Notes under the pieces: model-generated
The model's input: the letters and a program-made list of their open reading frames with translations, nothing else
Databases searched by the model: none
What the model was told of the DNA's origin: nothing
Assembly (NCBI GenBank): GCA_039720395.1
Contig: CM077827.1
Span: 16,221,615-16,285,614, forward strand
Origin: Liquidambar formosana
Taxonomy: Eukaryota > Streptophyta > Magnoliopsida > Saxifragales > Altingiaceae
Length of the DNA: 64,000 nucleotides
Reading direction: 5' to 3'
Translations under genes and position numbers: made by a program
Part shown: positions 36,027 to 45,164 of the stretch, piece after piece
Numbering within the stretch: the stretch's first letter is position 1
How the letters are laid out: each line of letters starts with the position of its first letter

Positions 36027-36439
36027 TGATGTGGGGGAAAAATCCGGCCCAATATAATAGCGCCATGTGGACTCAAGAAGGTCAACTAAGCTCTCTCACA
36101 AAGGGATATTATTAACTTGATATTTAATTAATCAATAATCCAACCCTAGAATAAAGGGATTGATATTATCACTTATTAATCAAGTCCTACAAGGACTCTA
36201 GCCTCCTAATCCGATTAGGGGAGGGACACCCACTATAAATAGGGACTCTCTCCACATATGCAAGGTACGTACAATTCACCTTCTACATTCCATGCTCATT
36301 GAATATTATCTTACTTAAGCATCGGAGGGGCTCCCACTGGCAACCCACCGGTCGCCTGAGCCTTATTTTGCAGGTACACACGAAGAGCATGTGAGGTCTA
36401 TGTTGCAGTATTGACTGTGGCAATTTTTCGTCATCAACA
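36027..36439 (+). repeat. LARD-like 5' LTR
   Basis: 413 bp, from TGATGTGGGGGAAAAATCC to TCATCAACA. It contains a TATA box ACTATAAATAGGGA at about 36229-36242. The equal length of both LTRs and the flanking duplication confirm the borders. Confidence 0.92.
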
Positions 36440-36440
36440 G

Positions 36441-36458
36441 TTTGGCGCCGTATGTGGG
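36441..36458 (+). other. Primer-binding site of the LARD-like element
   Basis: TTTGGCGCCGTATGTGGG begins one base after the LTR. TGGCGCCG is a primer site used by several plant gypsy elements and is usually attributed to tRNA-Asp; the exact tRNA is inferred. Confidence 0.75.
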
Positions 36459-39240
36459 AAAAGAACAAAAAGCCTTTTCCTAACTTAGTATACAACGATA
36501 GAAGAAGTTGGCGTTCAAAATCTTGCACGCACCGACCATACGGGGTAGCAGATATCACGACTAAGATGTATAGGAAAAAGTTTTCTACAATATTCCTGGG
36601 CAAAGCTGTTCACCTTGAACCAGCAGGATCCTTCTATTTAAGCAGGCGAGGTTAACGTTTGTTGCCGTTGATACTTTCACACTAGCTTGGAACCCACAGC
36701 ATTGTTAAGGGCATAGATCTATCCATTGCCACATGTGCCACCACTATAAATTTAATTTGGCAGACTAACTGTCTTCAAGCACCATTTAAGCAAATCATAT
36801 CACGACAATTCCTATTCGCGCCGATCCACAGCAGTAGTGTATCATCACACTGGCATAGCTTGTTATTGGGTTCTTCAAAGACCCTAATCAAAGATCACCA
36901 GCTAATTTCTCAAGTCTACAATTCCACGGTGATACCTCTCCAATGTTCGATCGGGCACTTCAATGGTTGCTCACCACAGAAGTTGGAGGGAAGTATTCTT
37001 ACAACTTGTAAATTTTCTTTGGCTATTTTAGGCTCGTTGGATTTTATTTATTCTCTAATATTTAATTAGCATACCGCCTGCTTGTTAAAATGCTCAACTC
37101 AATCGCTCTTTTAAGGAGTCGTACCACCAATAAAATAAAAATACGTAAGAGATCTACTCTCGTCTCTACAGGCAGCAGTAAATTTGCCTGACAGCCCCAT
37201 TATTTGGCTAAGAACACACCACGATGTGTGGTTGCTGGAATCTATATTCCATGGTCCCACCTTTGACGTCATATAGAGTCATTACTCCATCTAACAATGC
37301 ATATCAATGGCAGCCCATGAGTTGCTACATATAATTGCTTTATTTACTCCCTACCTGATGCGCCATTATATTGTTTGTCTCATGCTACCATGACGATTGG
37401 GGTTATATCATATGCACCAGTCTCCAAAGTGGTCCAACCTCAATTGCCAAATTTTGTTCTCACCGAAGGCAGCGCTCCATCAAAAATAAAATTTGGATGG
37501 GTCAATTCACCTTCAAATGCACATGTACAACAAAGATTACTACCAATATTGAAGCACATCCCAGCGTGATTAAATATCCTTGACGCCCAATTCGGGTATG
37601 CTCCTTCTTTTTCTATTCTGACTCATTCTTGCATGAATCACATGAGAATCCATGCATGAACTAGCTAGGACATATATTGTCATTTATCGTTTTATTACAC
37701 AAATTAGCATCTCAGTTTGGGAAATTGAGCTGATTAGAGCCAATTTTTGGAGTGCTCAATCCATAGCAGTGGAACTAGAACTATGAGTTGATGGTGTTCA
37801 ACAAAAATAGATATATATATACACACACATATATGTATATATATAGGCAGCACACCAAAATGACAAGTTCAGCACAAGCAATTGAGGTTGATATACCCAC
37901 CAACATGAGTCACCATGGCAGCTCCATCTCACACCTATGATGTCTCACACTCGTTAGCGAGCCAACACATTCACTCCCAACCTAGAGACTCTTATTTCAA
38001 TTATAATTATAACATCTTGGTCACAGGAAGATTGGTACGCTCAGCTCCATCAGGAATCATACCTTTATAATTGAGATAAATTATTTATGCAATGCGTGTG
38101 TGCGTACATATCACTTAACTCCAGCTTATTCTTTCCATCCTTTAATTTATTTTAAAATATTGCACAAACACATGAGGTTTATGTAAGAACTAGGATACCT
38201 GCTATCCTAAGGCATTCTACCTTTTTGCTCATCATATTTTATGTCTTTGATAATCTAATGTGTATATGCATTTCATTTTTTACTCAATCTCCTAATTTCA
38301 CCACTCAAACTTCACATATCGATGCTTTCAATACCTATTTTCATGGGGTATATTATTCATCTTTTTATATCATGAAATCTTATCATGAATTGTCATATTG
38401 CTATGTTGGCATATTTCACCTCAATACGTAAGGCTTAATTGCAATAATTCCCGACACAGTAGAATCGAGTTAAAACAATTACCACCCACAATTGGGTTTG
38501 TCATGCTCTATATACATATAACAGCTAGCAAGTTGTCATTTTCCCCCTTAGTGGTTAGGGATCGTTTTGATACTGAGTTATCTTATTTCAACTCATGATG
38601 CACACATAATGACCCTAACTTTCAAAGTCTGTCACATTACTTATGTCGATGCTCAATGCCTGAGGCTATCTCATGAGCAATGCCATGAAAATTCATATGA
38701 ATTATTCTATACTACATGCAACAATTAATTATATTACCTGTCATTGGTTTATAATGTTAACGTTGGCTAAACTCCTTTATAAAATTCATTCTTATTTGCT
38801 AATGGAAACTAGTCAACAGCTTGAACCATTGGCCTACTTGATAGCTAGGTTGCAGCTTACTTGGCTTTCAATTATCAATTATCTTGCATGTTTCACATGT
38901 TCAACTCTTTTATGAACCAATTCTCTAGATTGGCCAAGTAACTCGACCAAAGAGCCTAAACAACCCAGCAATAACAAAGCTAGTATGCCTAGCGGCTCCA
39001 CCAATCGAAATTGTAGCTATTCAGCTCAACAACAAAATTAAATTATAGCTCTCCAGCTGACTACAAATCTTCAACTCAAGGCCAGCACTGCCCATTTGGC
39101 ACAATCATCAACGGTCGCCAATCCATTTGTTTGGACCTCTAAGCCCTCACTAGCTGAGGCAGTTCTAAGCCCTCACAAGTTGAGGCATTTTTTAGCTCAA
39201 AAAATAAGAAAATCTCCTAATGCTTATGTATCTCCAAATA

Positions 39241-39610
39241 GCCCTGGTTCACTCCAGGCACTCACCCGGCGGCTAAATAAATCCCTGGCTGAGGAAAAAA
39301 GCCCTAACCCACAACTAGGCACTCACTTGGGTGAATAGAAACTCCCCAAGTGAAGAAAAGCCCTGGCAAGCTCCAGGCACCCACGTGGGTGAATAGAAAC
39401 TCCCCAGGTGAGGAAAAAGCCCTGGTCAGCTCCAAGCATTTACTTGGGTGAATAAAAACTCCCCAGGTGAGGAAAAAGCCCTAACCCGTAACTAGGCACT
39501 CATCTGGCAAGCAAAGAGTTAAGCCAATGAGGAAAGTGACATCTCCAAAAGCCCTAGTCAGCAACTAAGCACTCATTAGGCTAAGCCTATGAGCAAACTC
39601 CGTAATATCT
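39241..39610 (+). repeat. Six tandem copies of a 59-bp unit
   Basis: The word AAAAGCCCTGG or AAAAGCCCTAA recurs at steps of 60, 59, 59, 59 and 73 bp (39241, 39301, 39360, 39419, 39478, 39551), with CTCCAGGCACTCAC and AACTCCCCAGGTGAGG between. It sits 130 bp before the 3' LTR. Confidence 0.9.
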
Positions 39611-39741
39611 CCAAAAACTTCGTGGCCTCTCCAAAGGCAAGTCTCACCTTCATCTAATTGCACATTAACAAAAAGACCAACTCAGTTAGACTACTTCCTT
39701 CACCCAAGCCAGTAAACTTGGCCTTGAAAGTAAGGGGCTAC

Positions 39742-40154
39742 TGATGTAGGGGAAAAATCCGGCCCAATATAATAGCGCCACGTGGACTTAAGAAGGTCAA
39801 CTAAGCTCCCTCACAAAGGGATATTATTAACTTGATATTTAATTAATCAATAATCCAACCCTAGAATAAAGGGATTGATATTATTACTTATTAATCAAGT
39901 CCTACAAGGACTCTAGCCTCCTAATCCGATTAGGAGAGGGACACCCACTACAAATAGGGACTCTCTCCACATATGCAAGGTACGTACAATTCACCTTCTA
40001 CATTCCATGCTCATTGAATATTATCTGACTTAAGCATTGGAGGGGCTCCTGCTGGCGACCCACCGGTCACCTGAGCCTTATTTTGCAGGTACACACGAGG
40101 AGCACATGAGGTCTATGTTGCAATATTGACTGTGGCGATTTTTCGTCATCAACA
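39742..40154 (+). repeat. LARD-like 3' LTR
   Basis: 413 bp, from TGATGTAGGGGAAAAATCC to TCATCAACA. The TATA box is changed to ACTACAAATAGGGA compared with the 5' copy. It ends 24 bp before the stop codon of the convergent DUF761 gene. Confidence 0.92.
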
Positions 40155-40178
40155 GAAGGCAAATTCGCTTCATCCCTA

Positions 40179-40538
40179 TCAAAAAAACTCCTCTGATCTG
40201 TAGTATTGTATCTCCAATGAGATCTGTCTTTCCAACCGAAGTTGCTGATAAAAATTAGCAATAAAAGTCTCTGCTCTCCTATCGACATCTTCATCACCAG
40301 AAGCACAGCTTCTCGTCCGTTCAAGTCTACGCATCGACATGTTTCCATCGGCTTCTGCACATTCAATGCATCCACGCAAACCCACATGATTGTTAAAGCT
40401 CAAGCAGCGTCTATTGGAAGCACCACACAGGATCAAAACTAGGCGCCACCGTTTTGTGTTAAACCTTCCTAATAAGAAGCTTATTTTCTTCACAGCCCTC
40501 CTTAGATGACTTAGCACTGACCATTTTTTGGAACCCAT
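40179..40538 (-). CDS. DUF761 domain protein, small
   Basis: 119 residues from ATG 40538 (MGSKKWSVL). An in-frame ATG at 40709 would add 57 residues, but that part is upstream of the TATA box and lacks conserved features. The C-terminus, residues about 88-115, reads DVDRRAETFIANFYQQLRLERQ, which is the signature of the DUF761 family (cotton-fibre-expressed proteins of unknown role). The N-terminal half is basic (KKISFLLGRFNTKRWR). No introns or stops are evident, and length fits small family members. A TATA box lies 64 bp upstream. A LARD-like retroelement is inserted 24 bp beyond the stop codon, so the original 3' untranslated region and polyadenylation signals are displaced by 4.1 kb. Function is unknown; this is the best candidate for a living host gene here. 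Confidence 0.75.
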   Translation of the reverse strand: MGSKKWSVLSHLRRAVKKISFLLGRFNTKRWRLVLILCGASNRRCLSFNNHVGLRGCIECAEADGNMSMRRLERTRSCASGDEDVDRRAETFIANFYQQLRLERQISLEIQYYRSEEFF

Positions 40539-40601
40539 TGGTTCGTACAAATGAAGAAATTGATGGAGAAGTTGTTGTATGTGAAGTGCAAGTGAAATGG
40601 G

Positions 40602-40608
40602 CTTTATA
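40602..40608 (-). promoter_or_regulatory. TATA box of the DUF761 gene
   Basis: The minus strand reads CCCTATAAAGCCC, with TATAAAG 64 bp before the ATG at 40538. The word and distance suit a plant core promoter with a short 5' leader. Confidence 0.6.
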
Positions 40609-40739
40609 GGGAAATAGAGGGAAGGGGAGTAGAGTGCATTCTCGGGCAAGATACTAGGTTTCTTGTGGAAGCATGTTCTTATTGTGTAAAGGTGGCAGCT
40701 ACATTTCATATAATATACTCCGTTGGAAGTTTCATAAAA

Positions 40740-42990
40740 GAATTAAGAGTGAAGGTGACTTGTAATACAGGAACACTCTGCTCTTTAATTAAAGATTAAA
40801 GAAAAGAGAAAGTCTCCTATGAGTGCACCTTTATGGATATATTGATGAGCTTTCCCCTATTTAATTATTTTAGGGATATTTCACTAGCGCGCTACTTTGT
40901 TGGATAACCCACCAAGAGTCCCAGGATATACCTTCAATCACAAAATATCATGTAATTTGATCACATAAATCAAAGTTTAATATTTTCTCCCATGTAATAA
41001 TGTATGACCAAATTATCCGTCAACATTTATCAGGACCTTTTTAAGCATACTAGATGTAGGCACACGTGCGTTGCACGTGATTATTTGTCAATAATATAAA
41101 ATATAAATGAAAGAATAATTTTTAAAGAATTAGATATTAATATCGATTTTGTTAGATTTTTACTTCTAAAGAAACTTATACTGAGTAGTATAACTAATTT
41201 GAAAATTTTTAAGTTTGTCACAAATGAATTTAGAATATAATAATTCACAATAATATATAGTAACACAATATTATATTGATTAACCACAAAGCTTCAATAA
41301 TTTGAAATGAAAATTTAAATAAAAAAAAAATAATCATTATTGAAGATACATGTTGTCACCAATTTACAAAAATGCCGCTGCTTAATAAATTGAAGGTATT
41401 ATATTTTGATAATTGATGAGTTCGGATAAAATAAAATAAAATAAGTAAACTATTTACATAAATCAAAATGACATTGATGAATTTCGTAAGTATATCATAA
41501 TCATGAAATGATCATCATATATATTATGGAGAAAAATAATAAATTCAAACTTACCAAATTCTAACCTCTAACGATTGAAAACCAATAAATCTTGCTATTT
41601 CTTTTAAAGTTTTGATGAAAAACATCCATTCACAATGAAAAAGTTAAAGAATGACCCTGCATAGAACTCTAATGAAATATAAAGAGAAATGTTTCCTATA
41701 TAAGTTAACTATATGAGTATAGATGTCTCCTATATAAATTTTACTAAAATAATAGTTGTCATCTATTCAACTAAAACAAGATTAAAAGGGTGAAGAAAGG
41801 TAGTTGTGTATTCAAAATTTAAAATAAAGGTATATTAGTCAATCAAAAGTTTTTCTCACATTCAGCTTTTTATAGGTGGTATAGATTTTTACTTTAATTC
41901 TAAGCAATAAGACAGTCTCAATGTGATAAATATAATGACGTAACACCTATCTTTGACTGCACGTTCAAAAGAATTGGAGAGCTCATGGGAGAAAGGATGA
42001 AGGCGGCCAATTTTCAACGAAGTTTATGATCTAATTTGACTGTCGCTCCAAGAGATGACCGAACTGCGACACTAGTGCCTTTCAATTTAGATTTAGAATA
42101 TTTTGTCAGCCAAATGCTTGCTAACTAAGTTTTGCCCATGAGCCCTAGAAGTAACTAGTTATTTGCGGGGTGTGAATGAAATAGTTCGATCTCGTCAATC
42201 GGGTTGTAACCCATATGACACCTCTCCTTTAAAGGGAAGGAATTAGGAAGATTGTGATCTCAACTCCTCCTAAGTCCCAACTGCATCTATAGGTAGGAAA
42301 GGAATTATGAGGAAGGAGATAGAATACCCCAATTGTGTAGCCCAAACGCCCATTAGGCTCTCTCCTTGGAACCCAAAATAATTAATAAATAAATTACACA
42401 GAGAGAACTAAATTAGGTCCATCTCAATTTCATAGCATTTGAAGTAACATATCATCACTAAATGTAGTAGTCATTGGAAGGTCTATCAGAGAAAACCATT
42501 ATGAAAAATGACATGTAGACATTCCTTTGAAAACAGTAAGGGGTCCTGAACATGAGACGAAGAAGGAAATTCAAATGCTATGCAGAGTAAGAAGATGGAA
42601 TCATTTTAATTCCTATGTAAAAGACAATTTGAAAGATTTAGTCCCTTTATGATGTCAGTCTAACCTCTTATTACATCTGATTCCGACAATTTCAAACCAT
42701 TGTCCTTTCACTATTGATGAAGACTCCCTCGCATCGTAGCGGAGGCTCATCTATAACAGATGAGACTGTGGCTTATCCAATGCTGAAATGGATGACTGAC
42801 TGAATATATTTCAGGAAAGCTTGTATGCGAAGGTAAAAAGCTTTCTCCCTAGCCGACCCTCAAACTGCTAAGCTTGGTACCAAAAAATAAAAATAAAAAA
42901 AAAAGTTGACTAAAGCGAAACACAACTCTAAAATCCCCTAGCCGACTTAACAAAAATGTCAACACCATCCCAAGCTGGCGACAAGGCCCC
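40740..42990. other. Intergenic region with possible small transposon
   Basis: No gene recognised. At about 41046-41085 is TAGATGTAGGCACACGTG followed by CGTTGCACGTG, an inverted word pair around GCGTTGC that resembles the end of a widespread class of plant short elements; a possible far end GGTGGTATAGAT is at about 41876. Terminal repeats and target duplication could not be shown. 41900-42990 includes a direct-repeat-free stretch that may be the 3' flank of the next gene. Confidence 0.35.
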
Positions 42991-42993
42991 GAC

Positions 42994-43473
42994 TCAAAAG
43001 TTGGCAACCAACTTCTCAGGAACATCAACATGTGAGCTTTCTTGCCCAATCCTTGCAGCTTCCTTGTCAGTTACTTGGGCATCTGCTTCTTCCTCAAGCT
43101 GCTGCTTCTGTTTGCCTGACAAACCGTACATCTGTCTTCTCACTTCCCTACGAGTATCCCTCTCTGCTAGCTTCAGTTCTTTGAAACCCTGTTCGAACTT
43201 GGCCTCATCCTCAGGTGAGAAGAAAACAACTTCCATTTCCCCAAGCTCTTCATACATTTTTTCAATCTTGGCCTTCCAGAAAAGGCCAATTTCTGTGTCC
43301 ATCTTGTGGCAGGGTGTCTTCAGCAAATACTCATCAATCCCACCTGCCTTGTCTATGCAACGAAGGGCGTGGGTAGTTACCTTGACATGAATGTGGCGGT
43401 CAAGGATGTAACTGAAGAGCCGTTTCTCCTGAACGTTAGGCTTCCAAGTCCTCCTCGTCCTATCACCACCATT
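42994..43473 (-). CDS. C-terminal block of a bL28m-like mitochondrial ribosomal protein
   Basis: An open frame of 159 codons ends at 42994. From 43473 it reads NGGDRTRRTWKPNVQEKR, then ILDRHIHVKVTTHALRC, DKAGGIDEYLL, KTPCHKMDTEIGL and FSPEDEAKFEQGFKELKL. This matches what I recall of plant mitochondrial large-subunit protein bL28m (often annotated 54S ribosomal protein L24). The N-terminal 60 residues or so are absent: just upstream the DNA only faintly resembles the expected HIQ(F/Y)G...SEDGG segment and seems to need a 1-bp shift, and no donor exon was found further up. It may be the last exon of a gene whose intron was filled by LINEs, or a partial pseudogene copy. The conserved core has no stop. 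Confidence 0.6.
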   Translation of the reverse strand, partial: NGGDRTRRTWKPNVQEKRLFSYILDRHIHVKVTTHALRCIDKAGGIDEYLLKTPCHKMDTEIGLFWKAKIEKMYEELGEMEVVFFSPEDEAKFEQGFKELKLAERDTRREVRRQMYGLSGKQKQQLEEEADAQVTDKEAARIGQESSHVDVPEKLVANF

Positions 43474-44139
43474 ACAGAAAAAGCTATATTGAATCTTATA
43501 CTAATCTTTCTATATCAGTTGATGAACAATAACAAGACTTAAAAAGAAAAGCTTGATCAAGGAAAGGACAATCTAGTCTGCAATTATTTCAATACTCTGT
43601 CGCATGAAGTGTACAACTACAACCACAAAAGATAAAGTATCTTCTGAAGTGTAATGTATAGACCATAATGTTACAACAGGAATAACAGGATCCCAATTCA
43701 AGCTTTAGTATTCACGAGATTATGTCACCAATAGGTATTGTCCAATACTTAACTTGGCACTGGTCTGTATGAGAAGTATCATTGATACTTAGCCTGCCAT
43801 TTCCTCAAACCCACCCCACTTTTTTTTTTTTTTTTTATGTTTTTGTTTTTTGTTTTTTTAATATATTTTTGTGCATTATTACAACGAAAAAAGAAAAGCC
43901 TAGACCTAATGTGCCATGGAGCAAATTGACTAGTCTCTGGTCATTATTATTAATATTTCAGTTCCAGTAACTTATTTTTGGATAAATTACAAGAAACCCC
44001 CTAATATTTGGCCCTTTTTCAGCTAACCCCCCCTTAAAGAAAAAATGGTTGCAATGTCCCCGCAGGTAGCTTACAAATTTAGTAATTAGCACCACCATTA
44101 GTAGTTGTTCATAATTTTAAATGGAAAAACGTCACATGA
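43474..44139. other. Spacer with a foldback-element remnant
   Basis: No gene recognised. A T-rich tract lies at 43811-43860. At 43981-44070 is GGATAAATTACAAGAAACC followed by further runs of C, which looks like one arm of a foldback MITE of the type seen at 51002-51524; the second arm is missing. Confidence 0.4.
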
Positions 44140-44720
44140 ACACCGTTGGAGGAAAGTGGATGGAGTTTTCTCAGTCATGGTAAATGGGAATCCTCAAGGT
44201 TATTTAAGGAGTTCTAAAGGTTTGAGGCAGGGGTATCCGTTATCAACTTTTCTTTTCATTCTTGTGATTGACACTGATCAGAATGATAAGTCGGGCAGTT
44301 GAGGGTGGTCTGATTGAGGGGTTCGGTGTAGGAGGGAGAAGGTTGGTCAGGGAGACGGGGACAGAATCTCACCCTTATTATACGCAGATGATACCATTAT
44401 TTTTCGTGGAACTGACAGCAAACAACTTGGAACCTTGAGATGCATTCTTCTATGTTGTGAGGCGGTATCAGGTTTGAAGATTAACTTGAGAAAAAGCGAA
44501 CTCATTGCAGTGGGGAAAGTGGCAGATCTAGACATACTGGCTACTAATTTGGGTCGCAGGGTGGGTTTACTTCTGCATACTTACCTAGGGCAGCCATTGG
44601 TTGCAAAGTTTAAATCTAAGGCAATGCGGGATCCATTTATTGGGTGTTTTGAAAAAAAGGTTGAGTGGGTGGAAAAGGACTATTTGTTTAAATGGGTAAT
44701 ACACCAATTGAATAAGTATC
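44140..44720 (+). pseudogene. L1-type LINE reverse transcriptase fragment
   Basis: The first frame reads VNGNPQGYLRSSKGLRQGYP followed by LFILVID, RT motifs 3 and 4 of plant L1 elements. After a frameshift near 44300 the catalytic YADDTIIF is found at about 44378-44402, and then SGLKINLRKSEL and LGQPL...FKSKAMRDPFIG (44435-44755). Both ends are cut. Sequence differs clearly from the RT of the LINE at 45062-50735, so it is a separate, older LINE subfamily. Confidence 0.85.
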
Positions 44721-45061
44721 AGGTCGTAATTGTGTCAACCCAACACTATTATTAAACGGGTTAATTCCGATGACTAAAAATTACATGCTTATTATATAAG
44801 CTAGGTCGGTTGGGATGATTATCACCCAAACCTAAACCCAAATCAGCTATCTTCATGTTGGGTTTGAGTAGTGATCAGTTTTGTCATCCCCAGTTGAACT
44901 TAAAATCTTACATTCACAAACCAGGCCATATAGGAATTGTCTCTCGTTCTGGCATATTGACGTATGAAGCGGTAAGATATTGTTTTTGAAGTTTAACCTT
45001 GGTGTCTGCTTGTTAGATTGTGATCATAGTTAACCATGTTCAAAACAGTGGGGCGTTAGGG
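44721..45061. other. Short spacer between two LINE remnants
   Basis: No gene recognised. It contains GTGTCAACCCAACACTATTA and AAACGGGTTAATT-like words that resemble fragments of common plant MITEs, but neither terminal repeat nor duplication was found. Confidence 0.35.
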
Positions 45062-45164
45062 TTAGGGGTGTTTGGCTCCTCTAGTTCTTTCTTCTCCCCA
45101 ATCTCTTCTCTGTTTTTTCTGATTCGGCTGTACTTTTGTGGGGTTTTCTTGTGGTGTTCCAACC

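Larger units (their letters stand above)
36027..40154 (+). mobile_element. Non-autonomous LTR element (LARD-like), complete
   Basis: 4128 bp with two 413-bp LTRs, exact 5-bp duplication GAAGG at 36022-36026 and 40155-40159, a primer site after the left LTR and purine-rich AAAGTAAGGGGC before the right LTR. The 3.3-kb interior has no gag or pol domain. LTRs differ at roughly 20 of 413 positions by eye. The primer site TGGCGCCG points to gypsy-type parentage. It must have been moved by proteins of another element. Interior stretches such as 36460-37600 have higher GC and could include captured host DNA, but no gene was recognised there. Confidence 0.9.

Noticed and set aside
40539..40709. N-terminal extension of 57 residues for the DUF761 protein
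   Set aside because: It would start upstream of the TATA box at 40602-40608 and shows no family features; the start at 40538 fits better.
42956..43390. 144-codon plus-strand frame rich in Ser and Ala
   Set aside because: It is the antisense of the conserved bL28m-like reading frame.
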